Below, in pieces: positions 1-16,372 of a stretch of DNA of 64,000 bases. A program made the translations under genes and the position numbers. The stretch comes from Taudactylus pleione (Eukaryota > Chordata > Amphibia > Anura > Myobatrachidae), in the NCBI GenBank assembly GCA_031769625.1, contig JAUIMM010000113.1:10117001-10181000 (forward strand), in the 5' to 3' direction. Below the pieces are notes generated by a model, which was not told where the DNA came from, ran no database searches, and was given only the letters and a program-made list of their open reading frames with translations. Positions within the stretch are counted from its first letter, which is position 1. Each line of letters starts with the position of its first letter.

Positions 1-4440
<4,440 letters not shown>

Positions 4441-4940
4441 TCAGCAGCTGTGTATGGGAAATGACAGTTACAATGGACATCTGTTTTATGCCCAGCCAAG
4501 TAAAATTGCACACACTTAATTGTATATATGCTGTTTAGTCTGTACAGTGATCTTTCTGAAACTAATGCGTAGATATTTCTGTTCTTCCACATAGATATGC
4601 AAAACACTTTAGCCTTTTCTATTTTTATTTATTTTTCCCTTCAAATGACTGAATAGAAAAAAAAATCACTTTAATTTTAAATGCTGACTGAAAACTTTAT
4701 TTTAAAATTTATATATCTATGTGTATGTACTGAGAACTCTAGTTTTATAGAGTTTGATGTATAAAAAAAAAAAACAGCCATTTGAGGAGGCCTGGACTTG
4801 CTTTATTCAATCCACAAACAGTGGTTTTTCTCATGACATCTCCTACCACAGATGTTTTTTGCATGGCTGCCAACGGAGCTGTTGAAGGCTAATGCCAAAA
4901 AAAAATCTTGATTAAAATAAACAAGAAAATAATAATAAAA
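4441..4940 (+). other. WWP1: WWP1 3' UTR, with candidate polyadenylation signal at 4916-4921
   Basis: AT-rich sequence follows the stop. The AATAAA at 4916-4921 is the first canonical hexamer and is followed by more A-rich sequence, so cleavage near 4935-4945 is likely. The exact end is inferred. Confidence 0.5.
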
Positions 4941-4959
4941 AAAAAATATATATAAAAAA

Positions 4960-5400
4960 TAAAATAAAATAACTGCTGCTGGCTTTTCAACATGGCAGAA
5001 TATGCACAATTCTGTCGGTTTCATTTATTTCAGTGTGGTAGCTGATATCTCTATGGACGGAGCAAATGTAGCCAAGGCCGAGAGTGGAGCCACTATTTGC
5101 CTAGTTAGGTTTGTTATTCTTAACCTTTAATATGAGGGTGTTAAAGCGCTGTTGCTCTGCAATGTGTCGTGATTTACACCGACAGTGAAAGTGTTAGTGA
5201 TGGAACAATCAGTGTACTGCCACAGGTGAGCTATACTTTATAGGTACAAGACAGAGTAAAACTCCTTGTCTTGCGTGAATATCAGGATTACATTGCAAAC
5301 TTATCAAACAGAGATGATTAATAAATTTTTTTTAACCTCAGATGTGTTGTTTTTTTTTTTAAATTGTCAAAATAGTCTGGCTACAGATTGTGGTGCCTCT
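4960..5400. other. Spacer after WWP1, no feature recognised
   Basis: This holds A-rich runs and unique-looking sequence. No open frame of note and no repeat signature is seen before the minisatellite region. Confidence 0.5.
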
Positions 5401-5402
5401 AA

Positions 5403-5660
5403 CTCTGACCAGTGGCGTCACAAGGGGGGGTGCGAGTGTCACCCGCCGAGGGGTGACACCAAAGTGACGACTCCTCAGTGACAGGAGCTACTGACTCAGT
5501 GAGGGAGCCGGCACTGCACACAGACTGGTCCCAGGGGGCAGTGCGCATCTCCGGGACCCCCGGAGTGACTAAAACGGAGGTTCGGGCCACACCCCCCTAC
5601 CCGCAAAGCCACACCGGGTGTCACTACGGGGAGGGACGCCACTTACTCTGGCGGATATAA
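5403..5660 (+). repeat. GC-rich repeat fragment (start CCAGTGGCGTCAC)
   Basis: The segment starts with ACCAGTGGCGTCACAAGGGG, like the edge of a dispersed repeat; a related start, CCAGTGGCGTATCTATAATG, occurs at 37204. No coding frame is credible. Confidence 0.35.
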
Positions 5661-5868
5661 ATAACGATGTAGCTCAGAAGTTCCCAAACTGGGTACCGCT
5701 GGACATATGCAAGGGTGTCATGGGTTGGTGGTTCAGGAGCAAATCAAATTATTTATGGTCCATGTGATAGTCAAAACCACTGCTGGCGGCTGCTGATCAT
5801 AAAGTATATGGACAAGCAGAAGCACATTGCTGGGACGAGCTCCTTTCGAAGATCCTGTCCCTGCAAGG

Positions 5869-6785
5869 TGAGGCAGAGAGTGATGAGGCAGTGGGTAACA
5901 GGGAGGAGCTGTGGGTGATGGGGAGAAACAGATGGTGACAGGGAGAAGGCAGTCTGTGGCATGGAGAGGCAGAGGGTGACTGGGATGGCAGGGAAGACCG
6001 TGGGTGACTGGGGAGGCAGTGTGTAGCAGGGAGAAGCAGTGGGTGATGGGCAGGCAGAGAGTGACAGGGAGAGGCAGAGGATGGCAGTGTGTGACAGGGA
6101 GAGGCAGAGGGTGCCAGGAGAGAGTGGGTGGCATGGAGGCAGTGGGTGGCAAGGAGAAGAAACAGGTAGCCTGGAGAGGCAAAGGGTGACTGGGGAGGCA
6201 GTGGGTAGCAGGGAGAAGCAGTGGGTGACTGGGGAGGCAGTGGGTAGCAGGGAGAAGCAGTGGGTGACTGGGGAGGCAGTGGGTAGCAGGGAGAAGCAGT
6301 GGGTGATGGGGAGGTAGAGGGTGACGGAGAGGCAGAGGAAAGGAAGGCAGTGGGTGATGGGGAGGCAGAGGGTGACAGGGAGAAGCAGTGGGTGATGGGG
6401 AGGCAGAGGGTGACAGGGAGAAGCAGTGGGTGATGGGGAGGCAGTGGGTGACGGGGAGAAGCAGTGGGTGACGGGGAGAAGCAGTGGGTGACGGGGAGAA
6501 GCAGTGGGTGACGGGGAGAAGCAGTGGGTGACGGGGAGAAGCAGTGGGTGACGGGGAGGTAGAGGGTGACGGAGAGGCAGAGGAAAGGAAGGCAGTGGGT
6601 GACAGGGAGAAGCAGTGGGTGACAGGGAGAAGCAGTGGGTGACAGGGGGAGACGGTGGGTGACAGGGGGAGGCGGTGGGTGACAGGGAGAAGCGGTGGGT
6701 GACGGGGAGGCAGTGGGTGATGGGAAGGCAGAGGTTGACAGGGAGAGGCAGTGGATGAAAGAGAGAGACAGAAGGTGGCAGTGGG
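5869..6785 (+). repeat. Minisatellite (VNTR), about 20-bp GCAGTGGGTGAC-GGGAGA units
   Basis: Dozens of imperfect units of the type GCAGTGGGTGACGGGGAGAA run for about 0.9 kb, with the most regular block at 6421-6550. The G-rich top strand lacks stops on its complement, which produces a spurious 427-codon open frame (7054-5771, minus) of P/S/H-rich repeats. This is not a gene. Confidence 0.93.
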
Positions 6786-8275
6786 TTTTTGATTAATGTG
6801 TTTTTATATTCCCTCCTCCAGTTCCCACACTGTATGCTTCTGTAGGGTCTGTGCTCAGTGCTCCCCTCCATCCTTCTCATGCTTCCCTGATGCGATTTCT
6901 TTCTTTCTTCAGGGTCCACAGGGATCAACAGGGATACCATGGAGATATTATGGTTGGAGAGATCCAGGCACCAAACAGTTAAAGCTTCAGCTCCCGGGCC
7001 ACAGGCTTTCAGTTGTTCGTTTGGTGCGGCAGGATCAAAACGCACCTTTGTCACAGGGGACTGCTCAGGCAGTCCTAAGCTTTTATTTTAGGTTTTTATT
7101 TTTCTGTTTTTGTTTTAGCAGTACTAAGCATCTGAATTAAGACGCATGTACTGCGACTCCATCTGCTTTCGCTGGGCCGCAACACCAGTAACTGGGCTGG
7201 TGATTTCAGCGGGTTGCGGCTGAGCTTACACGCAGCAATGCTGCTACCCGGACTGCAACTGGACGCACGAAGATATCAGGTAAGGCGATTCTTCAGTTAC
7301 GGGGAATCACGCACGGCAGTCCTTGCTTCTGGTGTCAGAGACGCACCAGAAGCTGCTGCTGTCAGGGCCCGGGATTGTCTGCGTCCTCACTACACCATCG
7401 AGGCCTTATCGTCTGATGCCGGGGATCGGCAGCAGATGCTTCTGCTACCACGAGGCTGGTTAACGCAGCTTAAGGGAGGTAGGCGCTACTCCCCCGACCC
7501 AGACGCAGTCCCTACGAAAGGTTTAGCGTGTCTGGGTTGTTCCGCCTACCTTCCACGTGTGTGAGACACTCACAGTCCACGTTCAGTGCGCTCTGTAGCT
7601 GTTAGTCTCAGGAGGGTTTGGGTCAGTCTCCCTCTATACCTCTCCCTTGGTTAAGGTATATAGTGCTCTATATCCTACCATTCCTTTGTGTAGTTGATTT
7701 AGAGTCGATTGTAATTTATATTCCATATGCATTGTATGTGACTGTTTGCTAGCTGCTGTATTGACACTGTCTTTTATTTCTGTCTGTCAATTATAACTAT
7801 CACTGTTTTTCTCTCCATCCTCTTGGGGTGGAGGTTTTTCTCTGAGTACTTCACATTCATTAAGATTTTGTGAAAGCTGTCACATAACATTGCAATCATT
7901 GCCTTTATTGAACATACATGTCAAAAGATAAAGGGATACGAGGGGGGGAGCCCTCTGTGCTGATTTCATGTAAATCGTATGTGTCCACAGCATGCTATGT
8001 TTGCACCTCCTATGCATCCTTCCTGGTAGGATGTTTATGGCCATTCTAGTCTAGTCGAGTATGGCTCCATCTAATGTTGATAGCAGACGAGTAGTTTCTA
8101 AGGCGCCTAAGCGCTAGTTATCATTTTATCAGTCTTCTCAACATATGGATCTAGACGCATCATCAGAGGAATCGGGTTCCTCTCCTGGGTCTAGCTCGGG
8201 AGAAGGAGGACCATCTGTTCACAGTGGATGTTCCTTCCTTGGTGAAGGCAGTTAAATCAACCATAGATATTCAGA

Positions 8276-9030
8276 TTGATGAACCAGTTCATAGTAAGGA
8301 GGCTCCAGAGTTTAATCACCACCGGAAGGTGGTCAAAATGGAGTTTCCTGTATCTGAACATCTCCCTGAGCTTTATGGATGAGGCATGGGGTAACCCTGA
8401 CAAACGTTATGTGAATAAGAGAATAACATCGTTGTATCCTTTCCTGGCTTCTGTATGTCCTAATCAGGAGGTATCTCCTACTGTGGATGCTCATGTGACG
8501 CATTTAATCAGAAATGCTACATTGCCTATTCCGTCAGCATCTTCGCTGAAGGATTGCATGGATAGAAAAATTGAAGCATGTCCTAAAACAATATTTTCAT
8601 CATCTGGAGCTGTTACTCGTCGAGCTATGGCTGGAGCCTGGGTAGCCAAAGCTGTTGAAGAATGGATGGGAGCATTGAAAGATTCTCTACCAAATGCTAC
8701 CAAAGAACAGATGTATATCTCCCACATACGAGAGGAGCTGTTGTAGATGCTGGAATTTTAGCTTCTAAAGCATCAGCAGCTTCAATAGTGGCACGCAGAT
8801 CCTGGACAGCTGATACAGGATCAAAGAAGGCGCTGGAAGCTTTACCTTTCTTTGGAAAAGTACTTTTTGGAGCAGAGTTGGATAAAATAATAGCTACTCT
8901 GGCGGCTTCAAAGTCAGCAGGTCTGCCATCTACAGCGACTAGTCAGGTTTCTTTTCGGTCCTACCGTCCTCCGGGACGAGCAAGGGAACAGACTTCCTCT
9001 AAGACGTCTAGTTTTCGTAAAATATCAAGG
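8276..9030 (+). pseudogene. DIRS copy A gag-like region, frameshifted
   Basis: The frame 8276-8746 encodes the conserved DIRS gag stretch (VDAHVTHLIRNATLPIPSAS, then SSLKDCMDRKIEA and AWVAKAVEEWM). It continues after a frameshift near 8720 into SKASAASIVARRSWTAD and a C-terminal FRSYRPPGRAREQ-type tail in the frame 8662-9213. No intact product is possible. Confidence 0.75.
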
Positions 9031-9059
9031 CGACAAACTATGCACAGATTCTCCATCAG

Positions 9060-10760
9060 ATGCGGTCAAGGCTTTGGCCCTTCAGGAAGCTGTTCACTCC
9101 CTGCTGCAGGCAGGGTTAATAATCCTGATTCCTGTGTCTCTATAGGGAAGAGGAAATTATTCAAATCTATTTCTGGTTCAGAAACCGAATGGGGCTTATC
9201 ACACCTATACTAAATCTAAAAACCCTCAACAGGTTTATCCATGTACACAAGTTTCATATGGAAACTCTTCGATCAATTATTTTGGCAATGGAGAAGGGGG
9301 ATTACATGGTTTCCCTGGACATTCAGGATGCATATCTGCATGTTCCTAAAATATCATCCCACCAGCAAATTTTTACAGTTTGCTGTCCTTCAGCAACATA
9401 ACCAATTTCAAGCTCTAACCTTTGGCCTACCTACAGCTCCCCCCAGGTATTTACCAAAATAATGGCAGTCATGACGGCCTATCTCGGGCTTTATAATTCT
9501 GCCATATCTGGACAACCTTCTGATATTGGCACAGACTCCGGTTGTTTTACAAAACCATCTTCAACTGACCATAGCCTGCTTACAGAAGCACGGCTGGATC
9601 ATCAATTGGAAGAAATAATCACTTTTTGTAAGCTCCTAGGAGCGCAGGGTCCTCCTCCCCAATGTCTCACAGCCTTCTTCTCTAGCACTTCTATGACAGC
9701 CTTCACCTTCAGAGCTGTACTGTGTATGGAGAATTGTGTTGCTAATTGTTACTTGTGTTCTGTTTATATTTTGGTTACTGTATTGTAATGTAATGTTCTG
9801 TGTACACTTTACTGTATGTACGGCGCTGCGAACCACTTGTGGCGCCCTATAAATATAATGTAATAATAATCACTTTCTCCAACACAGCAGATGGTACATT
9901 TGGGAGCTCTTCTGGACTCTTGGACACTGTGTTTCTGCCAGAGGACAAGATAGTGGCCCTATTGTTGTGGATACGCAATCAAAGGGTATCCATTCTGTTA
10001 GCAATGCAGGTCCTGGGATCAATGGTATCCACCTTCGACATGTTGGGGTATGCTCAGTTCCATGCCAGGCGTTTGCAAAAATTGATTCTTTCCAAGTGGA
10101 ACAGACAGTATCATCTAATAAGGTCCCAGAGGATTCGTCTTGCTCCAGAGGTTCGTCACTCCCTCCTGTGATGGCTAAGAAAGGATCATTTGAACAAAGG
10201 GCTCTTCTGAATTCCAAATTGGGTGCTTCTCACCACAGATGCCAGTCTTTGGATAGGAAGCAGTGACAGGCCATCACACCTGTCAGGGAAGATGGACAAA
10301 TCAGGAAAGTCATCTGCCAATAAACATTCCTGGAACTGCGAGCAGTATACAGAGCACTTGTCATGGCACAGGACCTGCTCCACGGCAAGCCGGTCCAGAT
10401 CCAGTGCGACAACAGTGGCCTACCTCAATCATCAGGGAGGCACAAGAATTTACGCAGCCATGAAAGAAGTGACAAGGCAGATTTGGGCAGAACGTCATCT
10501 TCCGGCCATCTCTGCAATATTCATACCGGAAGTACTCAATTGGGAAGCAGACTTCTTAAGTTGCCAGGACATACACGCTGTAGAGTGGTCTCTCCATACA
10601 GGAGTGTTTCAACTCCCGGTAAACAAATGGGGTCTACCAGAGAGAGATTTCATGGCGTCACAACCACAAGGTCCCCAGGTACGGGTCCAGAGACCCATCA
10701 GCAGCCTTTATGGACGCATCGGCAGTAAGATGGGACTTCAAGCTGGCGTCTCTTTCCTCT
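9060..10760 (+). pseudogene. DIRS copy A reverse transcriptase and RNase H region, broken
   Basis: RT landmarks appear in several frames: FLVQKPNG-like sequence near 9175, [17 protein letters not shown] then [13 protein letters not shown] (9260-9345), and a catalytic-box remnant YLDNLL at 9505-9522 where active copies have YLDD. The RNase H part (10223-10762) shows [28 protein letters not shown] and GLPERDFMASQ. A SINE splits the RT region. Frameshifts and stops throughout show it is inactive. Confidence 0.8.
9626..9864 (+). repeat. SINE inserted in DIRS copy A, with 12-bp target-site duplication
   Basis: The insert is flanked by AATAATCACTTT at 9614-9625 and 9865-9876. It ends in CGGCGCTGCGAACCACTTG and CCCTATAAATA followed by a TAA-type microsatellite, the 3' tail type of LINE-mobilised amphibian SINEs. 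The tRNA-like head is absent, so the copy is 5' truncated. Confidence 0.85.
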
Positions 10761-10864
10761 GATCTCCCTCCTTCCAAGGATTCTCAGGAAATTCAAGCAG
10801 GAAGGCGGAACAGTAATCCTGGTGGCTCCGGCCCAGACTTCATTGGTTCACCGACATACAGAAT

Positions 10865-11890
10865 ATGTCAACAGACAGCAGATCCTGCCATAGAGGATAC
10901 AGACTAACGCAGAGTCCCTGCTGGCATCTGGACTTACCTGGTCTGGCTCTGGCCAGTTCTGTAATTCAAATGATGCTTAGGGCACGGAAGCCTGCCTTTG
11001 CCCGCATCTATTACAGGGTTTCTTCTTTTGGTCAATGGTGTTCCCATAGGAAGTATGATCCTAAGGTGTTTAGGATTTCCAGCGTGCTGGCTTTTCTCCA
11101 AGCAGACAGTGGTCTCCGCCTGGTCAATTTGAGAGTGCAAGTCTCTGCACTGTCAGTGTGGTTCCAGAGGAAGTTTTCCTTATTACCAGACGTTAGAATT
11201 TTTTCCAAGGAGTTCTGCGAGATCAGCCTCATTTTTTTTTCCACTGGTACCACTGTTGGGGGAGTTTTTAGTCCTTCAAAAACAAATCCATTTGAACCTC
11301 TGGACTCTGTAGATTTGAAATGGTTAGCAGCAAATACACTTTTTCTCCTCGCTATCTCTTCTGCACCCAGAGTCTATGATTTGGCCGCGCTTTCTTGTTG
11401 CTCCCCATTTTTTATTTTTCACTAGGATAAAGCTGTTCTTTGTAGAAACGAGGGTTACCTTCCTAAGGTAGTCCTTTTTTTTTTTTTTTTTTAAATGTGA
11501 ATGAAGAAATTGTAGTTCCAGATCTTTCTGTAGGTGAAGCCTCCCTGGATGTAGTTTGTGCTCTCCGTATTCATGTGGAGCGTACAAATTCTGATAGAAA
11601 ATTAGATGCTCTTTTTGTATTATGGTTTTCACAAACTAGGTTGGCCAGTTAATAAGCAGACTCTGGCGCGATGGCTACGCAAGACTATCTACACAGGCTC
11701 ATCCCAAGCATGGTGACAGCACATTGGTCTGTAGGGCCATCATGGGCATTTAGTTGTGGTGCCTCCGCTGAACAGTTGTGTAAGGCAGCCACACGGTCCT
11801 TTGTCTACACTTTTCTGACTTTTGTCTCTCAGTATGCTTCCTTTGGGCGACGAGTTCTCCTTTCTGCTCAGAAGTGTCCCCCACGCTAGG
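10865..11890 (+). pseudogene. DIRS copy A tyrosine recombinase, broken
   Basis: The open part (10865-11425) includes LKWLAANTLFLLAISSAPRV and YDLAAL, matching the first catalytic-arginine box of DIRS recombinases. A T-run at 11468-11492 and frameshifts separate it from the C-terminal part (VTAHWSVGPSWAF, LCKAATRSFVYTF; 11710-11815), where the family HSTR box reads HWSV. The internal complementary region begins just after. Confidence 0.8.
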
Positions 11891-11895
11891 GGAAC

Positions 11896-12005
11896 TGCTT
11901 TAGGACATCCCCATGGTATCCCTGTGGATCCCTATGGACCCTGCAGAAAATTACAGTTATGGTAGACTTACCTAGAGAACTCCTTTTCTTCGAGGTCCAC
12001 AGGGC
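11896..12005 (+). repeat. Internal complementary region of DIRS copy A
   Basis: 11905-11944 is complementary to the left terminus (6908-6945), and 11950-12003 is complementary to the outer right terminus (12268-12322). Juxtaposed complements of both ends are diagnostic of DIRS elements. Confidence 0.85.
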
Positions 12006-12322
12006 CCCCACCCTGACGCACCTGGCTGAATGGATACATTTTTTCTTTGTCACAGATTCCCTCATCTTGTACAAGTGTGTTTATGGTGTACGATTGTTCT
12101 TCCTTTTCCTCTTTCCTTCTCTTGCCTTGAAGCTTGTTAATTAAATTGAAGGTCTGTGGTTAGGGGTGTGGTATATATGGAGGAGGATCTGATGCATCCT
12201 GGGAGCTGAAGCTTTAACTGTTTATGGTTGGAGAGATCCAGGGACCAATGTCCCTATGGTATCCCTGTGGACCTCGAAGAAAAGGCGTTATCTAGGTAAG
12301 TCTACCATAACTCTAATTTTCC

Positions 12323-14440
12323 ACTTCTACAGCACTTACTTAAAAACATCTGCACAGGCTGCAGAGACAGTCTGGCAGTTGCCTCCTCTGATTCTGTCCA
12401 CTGCTCATGCTGGCTGCCTGTGTGCCAGTTTCTGCTGCTGAAATGAAGGACAGGAGAGGCTGAGTATTGAGGAGGGGGTGGGGGCTGCCTTCTCAGATCT
12501 CTCAGCCAGTGATACGAGGATCCTGAAGTAACAGACAGTTCAACTGATTTCAGACTCTTCGGCTCACTGGCTGAGAGCTCCGAGGAGTCATCATCCTGAC
12601 CAAATGTGAGTCGCAACCCCAAGCGGAGATGGCCATGATCCACAGTTTGAAAACTGCTGCATTTGCTTTTAACACAAGATTTAGGCGCCATGGAACTAGA
12701 AGAGGCACAAATTGAGCCTCTGCATGTAATACACCTGGCAAAAACATCTACGACTAATTTTTTCTGAAAGGACTGAAACATGAACCTTCAGGAGAGTCTT
12801 ATTCCCCTCCCCTAATGAAATAAACAGCTATAACCTAAAGAACAAAGTAGAATACCCCTGCTTCTCAGACAGGGGTGTATGTCTTCTATACTTTAGGGCA
12901 AGTCTGATCAACCTGTGCCTCCCCAGCTGTTATTAAAGTCCAAGCATGCCCTACCACAGTTTTGCTATTAGGAAATGCTAAAACTGGCAGGCTTGCTAGG
13001 ATTTGTAGTTTGTTTCACAACAGCTGGAAAGCCACAGGTTGGCCAGGCCTGCTCTAGGGTATTTCTTGGCTGAAACTGGTTTCTTAGTTTTAAGCATGGT
13101 GTAATATCTTTTCAGACAAGCCCTTCCTCAAAGGATCATGGTTTCACCAGCCACAACATTATAGCCAGTTGCTGTAGAATCAGGTGGAAGAGGGCATTGG
13201 CAGAGGACACCAGGATGGAGACACTGTCGTATCTGTATACCACACCCTCAATGGCTAGAGTCTGGCACTACCAGCAAATGTTATTCCCTTGGATTGTAGA
13301 AGAGTCACCATCAGGGCCATGATATTGGGGGAACACTCAAGATTGTCAGTGTGCTGGACGGAAGGGCCCAGAATTGATAGCGCTGGTTCGGAACTGCAAA
13401 CCAGTGCAGGCTCTGATGACTCCCATTCTGGTAATATGCAAATATGTACCCTTGGTCTCCATAGCCACCATGCACTTGCCTTGTTCCATACTATTTATCT
13501 CTGACCTAAGAGACTATATTGAATCTGTCAAAACACATCTGGTCACTACACCAGGAAGAGGCGATTTTAGTTAAACTGCAACCTCTCGTCAATCCTTAAG
13601 TGGGATGCCAGCCACATGAGAATAAGGACTGACTGACTTCCTACTGAGCAAGACACTTTACCTGAGGAGGGGACCATTGCATATCCCTGGGCTCACTATA
13701 CTTGTCTATCAGGTATAATTAGTGCAAACAAACCACTGGAGATTCTGCATGGGACTGGTAACCATCATGTAGCCTGCTTCACAGGTTTCTAGGGAGACAG
13801 ACTGTCCAAGCCTGTCTGCTTAATGTCTTAATGAACAGAGGGCTTGAAAGTTAGGACTCTTTGAGTTACCTGAGATGCAAAAGGACTGAAAAGTAGGACC
13901 TCTAGCTGACTGTGGCAAGTGATCTTACCAGACTAGAATCTCTTTTTCTCAGGGGATGACTTATTTAGAGTCTTCTCAGATTCCACATCCGCTTCCCAGC
14001 TCTTAGGCTATAGGGTCTGGCCTACCTAGACTGCTTGCAGAAACTCTCTCCCTGACATGACCAACATCCAAAGTCGCATCAACCAGGTACTTTTAGTCAT
14101 TCCACCAGTCTGTTTTTGGAGTGTAAACTCACAGAGATCTCTAACCTTCATCTGTCCACCAGATTAATCACCCATGCACAGGTTATAGACCTACGGGAGG
14201 CTCCAGCCATGAAAAAAAAAAAATGGACTTGAGGCGGGTCATCCACCTTCTGATTTGTGACATGTTTAATGGCTATGAATAACTGTGGACCTGTACAACC
14301 TCGAATTGGAGGCATCCAAAATCGTATGTGCACTAGATGGTCTCTTGCAGTACAGTCCTTGTATGACCAAATTTTCAGTTCTGTTCTAATATAATGAATG
14401 GTTTTGGTACACTTGTATACTGCACATAGCCTAGACCAGT
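12323..14440. other. Intergenic stretch, no feature recognised
   Basis: Unique-looking sequence with no exon-like open frame, no terminal repeats and no RNA gene that I can see. It may be old transposon debris. Confidence 0.4.
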
Positions 14441-14822
14441 GATTTTTAACTTGCGGCACACCAAACAAGATTTTAAAATCGCTAAGGCACACCATCAGTC
14501 CCTCACAGGGAAAAAAAAAACAAAAACAAACTCCACACACTGGCCCCCATGGGGAAAAAAAAAAAAAAAACCTCACAAATTGGCCCCCCACAGGAAAAAG
14601 AAAAGACATTGGCCTCCACAGAAAAAAAAAAAAATCTAAAAACAATATGGTCCTTACAGAAAGGCAACAAACACACATATTGGCCCCCCACAGAAAAAAA
14701 ATATAATCACTTTGGCCTCCCTAGAAGGCCCAACACTGCCTGGGCCAGTAGTACGAGTAAAGTCAGCTCTGACCTCGCAGCACACTAGTATGCCACGGCA
14801 CAGTGGTTGAAAACCGTTTGCC
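14440..14822 (+). repeat. Dispersed repeat with four A-run/TGGCCCCC units
   Basis: Repeating blocks of TTGGCCYCCCACAG plus long A-runs at 14540-14720, bounded by GCGGCACACC and GCCACGGCACAGTGGTTGAA. The minus-strand open frames here come from the poly-A/T and are not genes. Confidence 0.5.
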
Positions 14823-14897
14823 TAGACTGACTAGCTATCTGCATTTACATATATTTATATACCCTTTATTTATGGCTTCTACTGTATGGAAAATATT

Positions 14898-16041
14898 GGG
14901 CCGGATTCAATTAGAGGAAAAAAGTCGGAAAAGTTTTGCCTGTCCGACTTTCCGCCTCATTCACCTGTTTCAGAGGCGAAAACTTTACGCGCATGTCCCA
15001 GCTTTTCTCCATATTCAATTCCTAAACAGGCGAAAACGGAAAGCGGCGAATGTGGAACAGGCAGAAAGTACTGTCAGAGGTGGGGAAATCAGTCTGTACC
15101 ACAAAAAAAGATGCACTAACATAGGGAATCAATGTAGATGTGTACTAATAGCCCTATTAAAACTGTTTTGGGTACTTTTATTATTATTATTTATTTATTA
15201 CCAGTTATTTATATAGCGCACACATATTCAGCAGCGCTTTACAGAGAATAGTTGGCCATTCACATCAGTCCCTGCCCCAGTGGAGCTTACAATCTATGTT
15301 CCCTACCACATGCTCACACACATACACACTAGGGTTAATGTTTGTTGGGAGCCAATTAACCTACCAGTATATTTTTGGAGTGTGGGAGGAAACCGGAGCA
15401 CCCGGAGGAAACCCACGCAAGCACAGGGAGAATATACAAACTCCACACAGTTAGGGCCGTGGTGGGAATTGAACCCACGACCTCAGTGCTGTGAGGCAGT
15501 AATGCTAACCATTACACCATCTGTGCTGCCCACTTATTTAAATTGCTTGTTAGTATCATCTTTGTAAAAGTGGTGAATGGCATAAAGCTGTATTTTATAG
15601 TGAAAATAAGTAGTCCAGTCAAATTTTGGGTACTTGAAAATGGGTGCTAGCATATTTTTATGTCTCTAAAGTGAACTTGAAAAACCCACCTGCAATTCTA
15701 AAAACACCTGACCCATCCTTGCAGCACCCCAAGAAGTCTTTCGCTAGTTTTTATACTTGTCCCCTCACTTTTTACTTTTTCACCCCCAAATTTAAAGTAC
15801 TTTTTTGGCACATTTGTCCTTTGGGGGAGGGGAGAGGGGTTCTGGGTAATTTCCAAGCTTAAATAAAGATTTTGCACTTCTTTTCACCTGCTATTCATTG
15901 GAGATACTTTTTCGCCTAATACATTGCATTGAGTTTCCGCTTAGGCGAGTTCCATCTGGAATTGAATTTGGAGAAGTTCCGAACAGGCGAAAAGCGGCAA
16001 TAGGCGATTTACGGCTTTTCACATCTAACTGAATACGGCCC
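14898..16041. mobile_element. MITE M1 (terminal repeats GGGCCGTATTCAATT family)
   Basis: It begins GGGCCGGATTCAATTAGAGG and ends in the inverted form CTAACTGAATACGGCCC, with ATT on both outer sides as a possible target duplication. The interior contains GGCGAAAA-type blocks and no coding frame. A minus-strand SINE is nested at 15190-15532. Related copies occur at 31777-32600 and 47857-53982. Confidence 0.75.
15190..15532 (-). repeat. tRNA-headed SINE nested in MITE M1
   Basis: On the minus strand it starts GGCAGCACAGATGGTGTAAT, with an A box (TGGTGTAATGG) and B box (GGTTCAATTCC at 15475-15465). A conserved body (TTTCCTCCGGGTGCTCCGG) follows. It ends in GCGCTATATAAATAACTGG and a TAATAAA-type tail. 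The head is tRNA-like but runs into SINE body, so it is not a tRNA gene. Confidence 0.85.
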
Positions 16042-16131
16042 ATTATGTCTTTTGAACTTCTCCTTGAGATTTGCTGTGAACAGAGGGATAAAGAGCCAGG
16101 GACAGTGTATATTCATTGACACAAACAGGAA

Positions 16132-16137
16132 TTTATT
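16132..16137 (-). terminator. RMDN1: Candidate RMDN1 polyadenylation signal
   Basis: TTTATT on the plus strand reads AATAAA on the minus strand, about 236 bases after the RMDN1 stop. It is the nearest canonical hexamer seen downstream. Confidence 0.45.
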
Positions 16138-16372
16138 TAATGGTTTAGTGGCATCGGGTACCCAGATCCTGGCTTTCAAAGCCCCCTAACACAATATTCA
16201 TAAAACTAAATTTTAATTAATTTTACTTTGCATGCATTCACTATGAGATTTTTAAAGAAACATTTTTTTTTTTTTTTACAATAAAATGTCTTGTGTTAAA
16301 ATTACAATAATCATTTCAAGTTGGTGTCCAAAAAATTAGAATGTATATATACAGAATATTGGATATTCTAAA

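Larger units (their letters stand above)
6908..12322 (+). mobile_element. DIRS-type tyrosine-recombinase retrotransposon, copy A (decayed)
   Basis: About 5.4 kb between WWP1 and RMDN1. The coding order gag, RT/RNase H, tyrosine recombinase is that of DIRS elements. Left terminus about 6908-7000, right terminus about 12190-12322; both carry AACAGTTAAAGCTTCAGCTC in opposite orientation. An internal complementary region at 11896-12005 holds the complement of the left end (CCATGGTATCCCTGTGGATC) joined to that of the right end (TATGGTAGACTTACCTAG), the arrangement expected for replication through circular DNA. All three coding regions carry stops or frameshifts. A SINE is inserted in the RT region. 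Boundaries are accurate to about 10-20 bp. Confidence 0.88.

Noticed and set aside
5771..7054. 427-codon minus-strand open frame, the longest in the window
   Set aside because: It is the complement of the GCAGTGGGTGAC minisatellite and translates to low-complexity P/S/H/L repeats. There is no domain or splice context, and its start lies in DIRS copy A.
7214..7564. 116-codon plus-strand open frame as a gene
   Set aside because: Lies in the 5' noncoding part of DIRS copy A. It has no recognisable domain and no counterpart in copy B.
6908..12322. Endogenous retrovirus or LTR retrotransposon
   Set aside because: No LTR direct repeats, protease or DDE integrase. The gene order, tyrosine recombinase and internal complementary region point to DIRS.
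14148..14788. Lysine- or phenylalanine-rich open frames on both strands
   Set aside because: Produced by A-runs in a dispersed repeat; no conserved motif.
15455..15532. A tRNA gene on the minus strand
   Set aside because: It has A and B boxes but no proper acceptor stem, and it runs into a conserved SINE body with a SINE tail; the same structure recurs at 34008-34320.
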